From Taibaiella sp. KBW10 (GTDB lineage Bacteria; Bacteroidota; Bacteroidia; Chitinophagales; Chitinophagaceae), in assembly GCF_003852495.1 (NCBI RefSeq), contig NZ_QAJI01000005.1, forward strand, positions 1 to 64,000: 64,000 nucleotides of DNA, in the 5' to 3' direction. The position numbers and the translations under genes were made by a program. Positions 50,633 to 58,471 of this stretch are shown here, piece after piece (the stretch's first letter is position 1; every line of letters begins with the position of its first letter). Under the pieces are notes generated by a model. That model did not search any database. It worked only from the letters and a program-made list of their open reading frames with translations, and was not told the origin of the DNA.

Positions 50633-51820
50633 TTGATAGAAAATAAAAATATACTGGACGAAGAAGTAGATGCCGTGTTGATAGGACTGATCCAAAAAGA
50701 CCAGAAGGAAGCACAGGTAATGGAGTATCTGGATGAGCTTGCCTTTTTGGCGGAAACAGCAGGAGCCCGGACGATAAAGAAGTTTATACAAAAATTGCCC
50801 CATCCCGATAGCCGCACTTTTATTGGTAAAGGAAAGCTGGAGGAAGTGGCTGCTTATGTAAAAATGAAGCATGCCGGTTTAGTGATCTTTGATGATGAAC
50901 TGACCGGTTCGCAAATCAGCAATATCCAAAAAGAGGTTGGGGTTAAAGTAATTGACCGTTCCGATCTGATCCTTGACATTTTTGCCCGCAGAGCGAAAAC
51001 CGCTCAGGCTAAAATACAGGTGGAGCTGGCACAATATCAATACATCTTACCCAGACTAAGGGGTATGTGGAGTCACCTGGAGCGCCAGGGAGGCGGTATT
51101 GGTTCGCGTGGCCCGGGGGAAACGGAAATTGAAACGGATCGTCGTATCGTAAAAGACAAAATCAACTTATTGCGCAAACGCCTGTCTGAGATTGACAAAC
51201 AATCGCAAACGCAGCGCCAGCAAAGAGGGGAATTTATCCGGGTTGCTTTAGTAGGGTATACCAACGTCGGCAAAAGTACTTTGATGAAGGTAATCAGCAA
51301 ATCGGATGTATTTGCAGAGAACAAATTATTCGCTACTCTGGAAACCACTACCCGTAAGGTGGTCTTTGACCAAACACCTTTCCTGTTGAGTGATACAGTT
51401 GGATTTATCCGCAAGTTGCCCCACCATTTGGTAGAAAGTTTTAAATCTACATTGGATGAGGTACGCGAAGCGGACATTCTGTTTCATGTTGTAGACATCT
51501 CTCATCCCAAATATGAGGATCAGATTGGCGTGGTGGACAAAACCCTTCAGGAAATCGGTGCCTTCGATAAACCAATTGTTTTGATCTTTAATAAAATGGA
51601 TCAATACATTAAGCAAACTTTTGATGAGTTTCTGACCGAAGATGTGAAAGAGGAATTACTCAAACAATTGTATCGCAGATGGGATAACCTGACGCATGGC
51701 AATGCGTTGTTTATTTCTGCTTTGGAAATGTCTAATATCGAATTGTTGAGAGAGACCTTACTGAACAAGGTAAAAGAGCTCTATGAAATCCGCTATCCTT
51801 ATCTGACCAATTTCTTTTAA
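50633..51820 (+). CDS. hflX: Ribosome-associated GTPase HflX
   Basis: 395 aa, starting at TTG: the first in-frame ATG (MEYLDELAFLAETAG) would cut into the conserved N-terminal domain, and the -7 element lies just upstream. Domain 1: YLDELAFLAETAGARTIKKF, DSRTFIGKGKLEEV, GVKVIDRSDLILDIFARRAK. The HflX motif is QGGGIGSRGPGETEIETDRR near 161. G domain: VALVGYTNVGKSTLMK, G3 SDTVGFIRKLPHHLVESFKS, G4 FNKMDQY. HflX splits stalled ribosomes. pdxJ follows 9 bp downstream. Confidence 0.95.
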   Translation: MIENKNILDEEVDAVLIGLIQKDQKEAQVMEYLDELAFLAETAGARTIKKFIQKLPHPDSRTFIGKGKLEEVAAYVKMKHAGLVIFDDELTGSQISNIQKEVGVKVIDRSDLILDIFARRAKTAQAKIQVELAQYQYILPRLRGMWSHLERQGGGIGSRGPGETEIETDRRIVKDKINLLRKRLSEIDKQSQTQRQQRGEFIRVALVGYTNVGKSTLMKVISKSDVFAENKLFATLETTTRKVVFDQTPFLLSDTVGFIRKLPHHLVESFKSTLDEVREADILFHVVDISHPKYEDQIGVVDKTLQEIGAFDKPIVLIFNKMDQYIKQTFDEFLTEDVKEELLKQLYRRWDNLTHGNALFISALEMSNIELLRETLLNKVKELYEIRYPYLTNFF

Positions 51821-51829
51821 AGCATTGCT

Positions 51830-52555
51830 ATGACCAAATTATCGGTAAATGTGAATAAGATCGCCACGCTACGCAATAGCCGTGGCGGTAATAATCCTAA
51901 TCTTTTGCAGGTAGCCCTGGATTGTGAGCGTTTTGGTGCCGATGGCATTACCGTGCATCCGCGTCCGGATGAGCGGCATATCCGCTATGCCGATGTGTTT
52001 GAACTGAAAGCAGCCATCCATACCGAATTCAATATTGAGGGCAATCCCAAAGAGGATAAATTTGTACAACTGGTCCTGGACAATAAACCGGCACAGGTAA
52101 CGCTTGTACCTGATGCTACTGATCAGTTGACTTCCAATCACGGATGGGATACGATCAGGGAACAGTCTTTTTTAAAGGATATGATTTCCCTGTTTCAAAA
52201 AGAAAATATCAGGGTATCACTTTTCGTAGATCCGCTAAGTGATATGGTGAAAGCCGCAAAAGATTGTGGTACGGATCGGGTAGAATTATATACGGAGGCT
52301 TATGCCAAAGATTTTCATCAGGATAAAGTTCGGGCAATTGCCCCCTATCTGGCCGCTGCTAAGACAGCCAAAGAACTGGGCATCGGTTTAAATGCCGGCC
52401 ATGACTTAGACCTGCATAACCTTGCTTATTTTGCGCAGCAAATCCCCGATTTGCTGGAAGTATCCATAGGGCATGCGCTGATTAGTGATGCTTTATACCT
52501 TGGCTTGCAAAATACGGTAGCGATGTATAAGCGCTGTTTGGGAGCCTGGCAATAG
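51830..52555 (+). CDS. pdxJ: Pyridoxine 5'-phosphate synthase
   Basis: 241 aa TIM barrel that condenses 1-deoxyxylulose 5-phosphate and 3-amino-2-oxopropyl phosphate to pyridoxine 5'-phosphate. Motifs: [38 protein letters not shown] (catalytic His/Arg region) near 40-60, [18 protein letters not shown] near 90, [19 protein letters not shown] near 183 and [14 protein letters not shown] near 213. Length is typical. Probably co-transcribed with hflX; a strong terminator follows. This organism therefore uses the DXP-dependent route to vitamin B6. Confidence 0.96.
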   Translation: MTKLSVNVNKIATLRNSRGGNNPNLLQVALDCERFGADGITVHPRPDERHIRYADVFELKAAIHTEFNIEGNPKEDKFVQLVLDNKPAQVTLVPDATDQLTSNHGWDTIREQSFLKDMISLFQKENIRVSLFVDPLSDMVKAAKDCGTDRVELYTEAYAKDFHQDKVRAIAPYLAAAKTAKELGIGLNAGHDLDLHNLAYFAQQIPDLLEVSIGHALISDALYLGLQNTVAMYKRCLGAWQ

Positions 52556-52601
52556 CGCATCTCCTGTAATCTTTACTTTTAAGGAAAAAATTATTCGACA
52601 C

Positions 52602-52648
52602 AATGCATACCGTATGTATGATTATACATACGGTATGCATTTTTTTAT
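52602..52648 (+). terminator. 18-bp terminator hairpin after pdxJ
   Basis: 52602-52619 pairs perfectly with 52624-52641 (arm sequence AATGCATACCGTATGTAT), and 52641-52648 continues as a T tract. Confidence 0.92.
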
Positions 52649-52946
52649 TTAATACCCATAAGTATTAAGTGCTGCTTGTATTGAATATAAGTATACTATT
52701 ATATGTTTATTCGCATAAAGGGAATATTCAGGGCTCAAAAATCGCAACTTCAATACAAAATTGCTATCACTATGATGAAAACAATAAGCGATGCGTACAG
52801 AACAGATCGCTTAGGACCGGCCTTATAAATCCGGCGTTAAGAAAATCATTGGCTCGGTCGATAAAGGCGCAAACCATTGTCTGAGCGCAGCGAGTTCGGT
52901 TTGCGACCGACCGACACCTTGATTTTTAGCCAAGGATTTATACAGC
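52649..52946 (+). other. Hairpin-rich intergenic region
   Basis: No convincing gene. Inverted repeats: AAGCGAT (52786-52792) with ATCGCTT (52806-52812), and a nested set: TTGGCT (52849-52854), CGGTCG (52855-52860) and CGCAAACC (52868-52875) matched in reverse order by GGTTTGCG (52898-52905), CGACCG (52904-52909) and AGCCAA (52928-52933). The arms of the nested set suggest a folded RNA or a decayed mobile-element end. A 71-codon open frame at 52669 crosses these structures and has no gene-like features. Confidence 0.4.
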
Positions 52947-52977
52947 CTTGATTTTAAAGATCCTATTTTTATCTTTG
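52947..52977 (+). promoter_or_regulatory. Near-consensus Bacteroidota promoter for the barrel cluster leader
   Basis: -33 CTTG (52947-52950), 19-bp spacer, -7 TATCTTTG (52970-52977). It is the only promoter in the window where both elements and the 19-bp spacing agree. Transcription would start near 52984 and run into the leader, the pseudogene remnant and the barrel genes. Confidence 0.65.
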
Positions 52978-53102
52978 CAGTGTACGCCCATACTTTTTAA
53001 AAAACAGAACACGTTTATCATAGGAAATACGATAAAAAAAGGACGACAATGAATTAGGCTAAAAGAAACGGGCTATTACTAAGGCTGGCTCCCGATTTTA
53101 CG

Positions 53103-53129
53103 TCTTATCTATGGTGCCAATAGATAAGA
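53103..53129 (+). repeat. Leader hairpin upstream of the barrel cluster
   Basis: TCTTATCTAT (53103-53112) pairs perfectly with ATAGATAAGA (53120-53129) around a 7-base loop. There is no T tract, so a regulatory or stabilising mRNA structure is more likely than a terminator. Confidence 0.55.
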
Positions 53130-53136
53130 TGCAAAA

Positions 53137-53304
53137 ATGCTTATTAAGATCATACAACATCTAAAACACGAAATTCAAGTTCGGGATGAAACCGGAGTAT
53201 ACACCCGGCTGTATGAAATGATAAAAAAATAGAATGGGGAAATACAATACTATGCAGCATCTGCAACAGCACCGTTTAGCGTTCATTTAGGATCTCGATT
53301 CTGA
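53137..53304 (+). pseudogene. 31-codon ORF plus in-frame remnant of an outer-membrane barrel C-terminus
   Basis: From ATG 53137 a frame encodes 31 residues (MLIKIIQHLKHEIQV to LYEMIKK) and stops at TAG 53230-53232. The same frame continues for 23 residues to TGA 53302-53304 and ends PFSVHLGSRF. This matches the C-termini FSFHIGYRF and LGFHIGYRF of the three barrel genes downstream. The 30 bp after the TGA also match the junction sequence after the first barrel gene (CGATTCT then AAAACAAAAA before ATG). It is read as the decayed end of a lost fourth paralogue. Whether the 31-codon ORF belonged to it, or is a separate small gene, is not known. Confidence 0.5.
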
Positions 53305-53324
53305 ATAATCCAAAACAAAAAGCT

Positions 53325-53933
53325 ATGTACAAAAAATGTGTATTAATCGCGGCTACTACCGCAATCACCCTTACTGCTTCGGCTAAGGAAAGAACAACCG
53401 TAATCAGACCTGCATACGGTGCGCATATGCTGCGTGTTATGCCCCTTACCGTATTTAACGGTGGTGTAGGTCTGGGTTTATCCTACGAAAGGATTCTCGA
53501 CAAAGACGGTAAGGTAGGACTCAACATTCCCATGTCTATAGGCATTAAAAATAAATACAATAACTTGGCAACCCCGAGTAATGAAATGAATTATACCTTT
53601 TTGATTAACCCGGGCATTAAATTCTATCCTACCGGACAAAGAAAGGTGACCTATGCTTTAGGCGCTTCTTTATTTGCCGCTTTAGGTACCTATGACGGTA
53701 ATTACTACCGCCGGGGTATGTATCGCTATGAGGAGGGCAACTTGCTGCAAGCAGGAATTATGATTAATAACTACCTGCAGTTTAATATATCACCAAAGGC
53801 AAATATAGGATTAGAATTAGGTGTCGGGCCGTCTTATTTAAATCAATACACGGAAAGTACAACGAGCACAAGCAGGAATACGGGTATTGGCGTCATGGCT
53901 CAGCTCGGCTTTCATATCGGATATCGATTCTAA
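53325..53933 (+). CDS. Outer-membrane beta-barrel protein, tandem paralogue 1
   Basis: 202 aa. Signal peptide YKKCVLIAATTAITLTASA followed by K where the other copies have Q. The body is predicted antiparallel strands: MPLTVFNGGVGLGLSYERIL, NPGIKFYPTGQRKVTYALGA, MINNYLQFNISPKANIGLEL, ending FHIGYRF with the terminal Phe typical of BAM substrates. About eight strands, so a small OmpW/OmpA-like barrel; ligand unknown. Start-to-start distance to paralogue 2 is 628 bp and several stretches are nearly identical at DNA level, including the first 31 bases, indicating recent tandem duplication. Confidence 0.8.
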   Translation: MYKKCVLIAATTAITLTASAKERTTVIRPAYGAHMLRVMPLTVFNGGVGLGLSYERILDKDGKVGLNIPMSIGIKNKYNNLATPSNEMNYTFLINPGIKFYPTGQRKVTYALGASLFAALGTYDGNYYRRGMYRYEEGNLLQAGIMINNYLQFNISPKANIGLELGVGPSYLNQYTESTTSTSRNTGIGVMAQLGFHIGYRF

Positions 53934-53952
53934 ACAATCTAAAACAAAAACT

Positions 53953-54570
53953 ATGTACAAAAAATGTGTATTAATCGCGGCTAGTGCTGCAATGGCTTTA
54001 ACGGCTTCGGCCCAGGAAAGAACTACTGTAATGAGGCCTGTATACGGTGCGAATATAGTTCGTATCATGCCCCTTACGGTGTTTAACGATGGTGTAGGTC
54101 TGGGTTTATCCTACGAAAGGATTCTCGACAAAGACGGCAAGGTAGGGGTGAATATCCCGGTCTCCTTAGGCATTAGAAACAACTCTTATAATGGCAGCAC
54201 GGGAAGTTATGATCAGCGGATGAATTATACGGTTTTGGTTAATCCGGGTATTAAGTTTTACCCTTCAGGACAAAGAAAAGTGACTTATGCCATCGGCGCT
54301 TCCTTATTTGCAGCTATGGGTACAGACGACAGCTATCGTATAGATAATCTGGGGATCTATCACTATACTGAAGGCAGTTTTCTAAAAACCGGAATTATGG
54401 TCAATAACTATTTACAGTTTAACCTGAGCCCAAAAATAAATATCGGCCTGGAATTGGGCATAGGTCCCATGTACTTAAATCAGTATAAAGATAATAATAC
54501 GAATACAACCACCAATTATGGTATTGATGTTATGGGACAATTCAGTTTTCATATCGGATACCGGTTTTAA
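53953..54570 (+). CDS. Outer-membrane beta-barrel protein, tandem paralogue 2
   Basis: 205 aa from the ATG at 53953; the open frame starts 22 codons earlier inside paralogue 1. Signal peptide YKKCVLIAASAAMALTASAQ. Strand regions as in copy 1: MPLTVFNDGVGLGLSYERIL, NPGIKFYPSGQRKVTYAIGA, MVNNYLQFNLSPKINIGLEL, and C-terminus FSFHIGYRF. Loops, for example NNSYNGSTGSYDQRM and YKDNNTNTTTNY, differ most, consistent with surface exposure. It starts 19 bp after paralogue 1, so the genes are likely co-transcribed. Confidence 0.8.
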   Translation: MYKKCVLIAASAAMALTASAQERTTVMRPVYGANIVRIMPLTVFNDGVGLGLSYERILDKDGKVGVNIPVSLGIRNNSYNGSTGSYDQRMNYTVLVNPGIKFYPSGQRKVTYAIGASLFAAMGTDDSYRIDNLGIYHYTEGSFLKTGIMVNNYLQFNLSPKINIGLELGIGPMYLNQYKDNNTNTTTNYGIDVMGQFSFHIGYRF

Positions 54571-54587
54571 GCACTAAAACAATTACG

Positions 54588-55217
54588 ATGTATCGGAACA
54601 TTGCATTAGGGATCTTAGTATCCACAATCTGCTTGGGCGCAACAGCACAGCAAAAAAACACGACCCTAAAGACAGAAACGGCAATAGACGGAAAAAATAT
54701 AGTCCGCCTTATGCCGGTGACTATATTTAACGAGGGCGTAGGCCTGGGCCTTTCTTATGAAAGAATTCTGGATGCAAATGGTAGGATCGGGTTTACACTG
54801 CCTCTTTCTTTGGGAATCCGGAATAGCAACTTTGACAATTACACCTCCTACAACGGAGATAACAGGGGTTATTCCTTTCTCGTTAACCCGGGGATAAAAT
54901 TTTATCCGGCCGGCCAGAGAAAAAAGGTAAGCTACGCCTTAGGTGCCTCTTTATTCGCGGCTACGGGTCAGAGCGATGTATATGATATCAACAATACGGG
55001 GTTTTACCGCCTTTCAAACGGTAACTTTCTGAGAATGGGTATTATGGTGAATAACTATTTACAATTCAACTTAAACCGGAAATTAAATATTGGGCTTGAA
55101 GTAGGCGTAGGCCCTATGTATCTGAATCGATACAAAGATCGCAGTACCAATCAGACCTATAATATGGGGATTGATGCAATGGGGCAATTTAGTTTCCATA
55201 TTGGGTACCGTTTTTAA
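54588..55217 (+). CDS. Outer-membrane beta-barrel protein, tandem paralogue 3
   Basis: 209 aa. Signal peptide YRNIALGILVSTICLGATAQ. It shares VRLMPVTIFNEGVGLGLSYE, NPGIKFYPAGQRKKVSYALG, MVNNYLQFNLNRKLNIGLEV and the end FSFHIGYRF with the other two copies but is more diverged, especially in the N-terminal 35 residues and loops. It is the older branch of the tandem family. 17 bp separate it from paralogue 2 and a terminator follows. Confidence 0.8.
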   Translation: MYRNIALGILVSTICLGATAQQKNTTLKTETAIDGKNIVRLMPVTIFNEGVGLGLSYERILDANGRIGFTLPLSLGIRNSNFDNYTSYNGDNRGYSFLVNPGIKFYPAGQRKKVSYALGASLFAATGQSDVYDINNTGFYRLSNGNFLRMGIMVNNYLQFNLNRKLNIGLEVGVGPMYLNRYKDRSTNQTYNMGIDAMGQFSFHIGYRF

Positions 55218-55236
55218 GGCTATTTAAACCTTTCTG

Positions 55237-55277
55237 AAAACAAAAGGAATCTCCGGTGGTGATTCCTTTTGTTTTTT
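55237..55277 (+). terminator. Terminator after the barrel cluster
   Basis: AAAACAAAAGGAATC (55237-55251) pairs with 55261-55275, then T run. Its T-rich tail touches the gldF -7 element. Confidence 0.9.
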
Positions 55278-55278
55278 A

Positions 55279-55286
55279 TATTTTTG
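55279..55286 (+). promoter_or_regulatory. -7 element for gldF
   Basis: TATTTTTG matches TAnnTTTG, 19 bp before gldF and directly after the preceding terminator. Confidence 0.5.
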
Positions 55287-55304
55287 TGACAGATATTCCA
55301 ATTA

Positions 55305-56039
55305 ATGAAAAGTATTTATTTAAAAGAACTTAGTGCCTTTTTAAGCTCTGTTGTGGGCTATGCAGTGCTCTTCGTATTCCTTATCGTCCTGGGTCTGTTT
55401 CTTTGGGTACTCCCCGATTCCAACTTCCTGGATTATGGCTATGCCAGCATGGAGCAGTTTTTTAAACTGACCCCCTGGTTATTACTCTTTCTTATCCCGG
55501 CCGTTACGATGCGCTCTTTTGCAGATGAGTTTAAGGGAGGCACCATTGAATGGCTGTCTACCAAGCCCCTGACCCTGCACCAGATTATCGGAGGTAAATT
55601 CTGGGCTTCCTTCACCCTGGTGGTGATTGCCCTGATCCCTACCCTTGTCTATGTATTTGCGATCAACTGGCTGGCCATCGACAATGCCACCCTGGATTTT
55701 GGTGCGATTGCAGGTGCTTATGTAGGACTTATTCTATTAATTGCCGCTTTTGTTGCAATCGGTATTTTTTCCTCCACACTCACCGACAACCAGATTGTAG
55801 GATTTTTATTGGCTGTAATCCTTTGCTGGCTTTTATACAGCGGCTTTGAGGCGATCAGCCGTATGCCTGTTTTTGCCGGAGGAGCTGACTATTACATACA
55901 ATTAATCGGTATGGATGCCCATTACAATTCCATTAACCGCGGGGTTATCAATACCAAAGATGTTATTTATTTTTTAAGTGTTACCGCCATATTCTGGCAG
56001 ATTACTTTGTTTACCCTGAAGCGTAAAAGGCTCCAATAA
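55305..56039 (+). CDS. gldF: Gliding-associated ABC transporter permease GldF
   Basis: 244 aa, six transmembrane helices. Family sequence: YLKELSAFLSSVVGYAVLFV at residue 5, TPWLLLFLIPAVTMRSFADE near 56, FKGGTIEWLSTKPLTLHQII near 78, and GGADYYIQLIGMDAHYNSIN near 195. GldF is the permease paired with the ATPase GldA and substrate-binding GldG in gliding bacteria. gldG normally follows gldF, but here rsgA follows, with the stop and start codons overlapping (TAATG). gldG and gldA must be elsewhere or absent. Confidence 0.9.
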   Translation: MKSIYLKELSAFLSSVVGYAVLFVFLIVLGLFLWVLPDSNFLDYGYASMEQFFKLTPWLLLFLIPAVTMRSFADEFKGGTIEWLSTKPLTLHQIIGGKFWASFTLVVIALIPTLVYVFAINWLAIDNATLDFGAIAGAYVGLILLIAAFVAIGIFSSTLTDNQIVGFLLAVILCWLLYSGFEAISRMPVFAGGADYYIQLIGMDAHYNSINRGVINTKDVIYFLSVTAIFWQITLFTLKRKRLQ

Positions 56040-56977
56040 TGCACCCCTATTTGAAAGCAGTAATATATAAGTCTACCGGTAGTTTCTACACAGCAATAGA
56101 CGATTCCGGCAAAGTGTGGTCGGCAAGAGCCCGGGGTAAATTCAAGATAGATACCGAAATCAAATCGACCAACCCGATCGCGGTGGGCGATATAGTAACC
56201 CTGCAACCGGAGAATGATGTGGATCATACAGCCATGATCACCGCTATCGACCCGCGCCGTAATTACATGGTGCGTACATCTCCCCATAACCGGCACCACA
56301 AACATATTGTGGCTTCCAATATTGATGAGGCCATTGTCGTGGCGACTATTCATAATCCGCGCACGTCTAACGGTTTTTTAGACCGCTTCCTGATTACGGC
56401 AGAGGCCTATCATATTCCGGCAACCATTATATTCAATAAAGCGGATCTCATTACTGCAGATTATGTAGAGGAATGGGAAGAAAGAAAACGGATTTACGAA
56501 ACGATCGGCTATAAAACATTTACGGTACAGGCTACTGATCCGGAAAGCATTGAGACACTTAAAGCGCATCTTGCACATAAAACCTGCTTGATAAGCGGCC
56601 ACTCTGGTGTGGGCAAAAGTACCCTGATCAATGCCCTGTCACCCGCCCTGGACCTCCGGGTGCAGGAAGTCTCTGACTGGAGCGGTAAAGGACAGCACAC
56701 CACTACCTTTGCGGAAATGTACCGGCTGGAAAATGAAGGCAAACTTATCGATACACCGGGTGTAAAAGAATTCGGGATTGTAGATATAGACCAGTACGAA
56801 CTGGCACAATATTTTCCGGAAATGCGCGCCAAATTACCGGAATGCCGGTTCAACAATTGCCTGCATATTAATGAGCCGGACTGTGCGGTAAAAGCGGTAT
56901 TGGGCGAAGAGGTCAGTGTGTCCCGCTATGAAAGCTACCTGAATATACTGGACTCTTTACCTAAAACTAAATATTAA
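56039..56977 (+). CDS. rsgA: Ribosome small-subunit-dependent GTPase A
   Basis: 312 aa. An N-terminal OB fold (GSFYTAIDDSGKVWSARARG, VGDIVTLQPENDVDHTAMIT) precedes a circularly permuted GTPase domain in which G4 (IIFNKADLI near 140) comes before G1 (ISGHSGVGKSTLINAL near 187) and G3 (LIDTPGVKEFG near 237). A zinc-binding tail has CRFNNCLHINEPDCAV near 275. RsgA assists 30S subunit maturation. It is translationally coupled to gldF (TAATG) and followed after 3 bp by a GNAT gene. Confidence 0.95.
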   Translation: MHPYLKAVIYKSTGSFYTAIDDSGKVWSARARGKFKIDTEIKSTNPIAVGDIVTLQPENDVDHTAMITAIDPRRNYMVRTSPHNRHHKHIVASNIDEAIVVATIHNPRTSNGFLDRFLITAEAYHIPATIIFNKADLITADYVEEWEERKRIYETIGYKTFTVQATDPESIETLKAHLAHKTCLISGHSGVGKSTLINALSPALDLRVQEVSDWSGKGQHTTTFAEMYRLENEGKLIDTPGVKEFGIVDIDQYELAQYFPEMRAKLPECRFNNCLHINEPDCAVKAVLGEEVSVSRYESYLNILDSLPKTKY

Positions 56978-56980
56978 TTC

Positions 56981-57418
56981 ATGTCTCTCGCTCCCATCGA
57001 AATCATCAGAAGCCAACATCCCGATTACCTGAAAGTGCTGTCGCTGCGCCAGGCGGTTCTGCGTGCTCCTTTGGGACTTAACCTGTATGATGAAGACCTG
57101 AGCAGAGAGATTGACGAACATATCTTCATTTATAAAGACGGAACGGACATTGTAGGTTGCTTATTATTAGCACCCAATGATGTACAAAAGGGGAAATTAC
57201 GCCAAATGGCCATTGCCCCGGCATACCAGGGGAAAGGAATTGGCGCGGCGCTACTTGCATTTGCAGAGACCTTTGCCCGTCAAAAAAACTATACCATGTT
57301 TACCCTGCATGCCCGCAATCCGGTACGTGCTTTTTATGAAAAATCAGGATATGAACCGCAAGGCGATATCTTTGAAGAAGTAGGCATTCCTCATATCAAA
57401 ATGATCAAATATCTGTAA
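56981..57418 (+). CDS. GNAT-family N-acetyltransferase
   Basis: 145 aa. Motif A of the fold is clear: KLRQMAIAPAYQGKGIGAAL (residues about 68-87, RxxQGKGIG being the acetyl-CoA pyrophosphate loop), preceded by GCLLLAPNDV and followed by FTLHARNPVRAFYEKSGYEP, typical of the ElaA/YjcF type. The acceptor is unknown. It sits in a tight row rsgA-GNAT-holA with gaps of 3 bp each, so it is part of an operon. Confidence 0.88.
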   Translation: MSLAPIEIIRSQHPDYLKVLSLRQAVLRAPLGLNLYDEDLSREIDEHIFIYKDGTDIVGCLLLAPNDVQKGKLRQMAIAPAYQGKGIGAALLAFAETFARQKNYTMFTLHARNPVRAFYEKSGYEPQGDIFEEVGIPHIKMIKYL

Positions 57419-57421
57419 GCA

Positions 57422-58453
57422 ATGGCCAAGGCGACGAAAGAAAAAATAGATACCCTGGGGGAATTTAACCGGTTAATGGCTGTTTTAAAATCGAAACAGT
57501 TTAAAAACGTTTACCTGCTGGAAGGAGACGAACCTTATTATATCGACCTGTTGCTGGATTATTTTGATCATCAGATCCTGGATGCAGACCAGAAGGATTT
57601 TAACCTGATTACTCTATATGGTAAAGATAGCGAATGGAGCGACGTAGTAAACGCCTGTAGCCGTTTTCCTATGTTTGCCGACCATACGATTGTGATCCTG
57701 AGAGAAGCGGCCCAATTGCGCCAGATGGACCTGATGATCCCTTATTTAGAAAACCCATCGGCCACCTCTATGCTCGTGATCGACTACAGGGGCAAGGATA
57801 CCAATAGTAAGGATAAATGGCTAAAGCCGATAAAAGAGAAAGGGATTGTCTTCAAAAGCCATCGCCTGACGGAAGAGGATATTCCGGGCTGGATACAGCA
57901 GTATGCAGCCATGCAGCAGTTTAAGGTAGAAACGGAGCAGGCAGAAGTGTTGGCCGGTTATCTCGGTAACGATCTGCAAAAGATCACGAACGAACTGCAA
58001 AAGGTACAGATCAATGAACCTAACCTGTCGGTATTAAGCCCCGAAATGGTGGAACGGTATATCGGCATCAGCAGGGAATATAATTACATGGAGTTTCCCA
58101 AAGTGATTTTCAGCAACGATAAGGTGCGGATGAGCCGTATGCTCACCTACTTTGTGGCTAATCCTAAAAGTGCTCCGCTACCGGCTTTGATGGCCACTTT
58201 CTATACCTTTGCCGACCGGATTTACCGTTGCTACTCCGTACCGGATGATTATAATAACCCGGAGAGCCGTTCTTTATATTATTACCGTGCTTATGCCAAA
58301 CAATTTCAGTTAACAACGGTACATAAATTTATTGCTTTGCTCAATGAGTTTGCCTTAAAAACGGTGGGCATCAACATCGCAAATAAAAGCGACAGTGAAT
58401 TACTCAAAGAACTGGTCGGAAAACTCAATGCTTTATTACACCCTCAGGGTTAA
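57422..58453 (+). CDS. holA: DNA polymerase III subunit delta
   Basis: 343 aa. It loads the beta clamp together with gamma/tau and delta prime. Family features: FKNVYLLEGDEPYYIDLLLDYFD near 30, the beta-clamp-binding region CSRFPMFADHTIVILREAAQLR near 78, AGYLGNDLQKITNELQKV near 178 and SREYNYMEFPKVIFSNDK near 215, followed by the helical collar domain. Third gene of the rsgA-GNAT-holA row; the SDR gene starts 18 bp later. Confidence 0.93.
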   Translation: MAKATKEKIDTLGEFNRLMAVLKSKQFKNVYLLEGDEPYYIDLLLDYFDHQILDADQKDFNLITLYGKDSEWSDVVNACSRFPMFADHTIVILREAAQLRQMDLMIPYLENPSATSMLVIDYRGKDTNSKDKWLKPIKEKGIVFKSHRLTEEDIPGWIQQYAAMQQFKVETEQAEVLAGYLGNDLQKITNELQKVQINEPNLSVLSPEMVERYIGISREYNYMEFPKVIFSNDKVRMSRMLTYFVANPKSAPLPALMATFYTFADRIYRCYSVPDDYNNPESRSLYYYRAYAKQFQLTTVHKFIALLNEFALKTVGINIANKSDSELLKELVGKLNALLHPQG

Positions 58454-58471
58454 CCATTAATATACAAGATT

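Noticed and set aside
52669-52884. 71-codon open frame in the intergenic region after pdxJ
   Set aside because: It runs across several inverted repeats and its residues show no family pattern, signal or repeat. The frame is more likely chance in a hairpin-rich region.
53325-55217. Barrel repeats as a mobile element
   Set aside because: No transposase, integrase or flanking terminal repeats were found. Tandem gene duplication explains the pattern.
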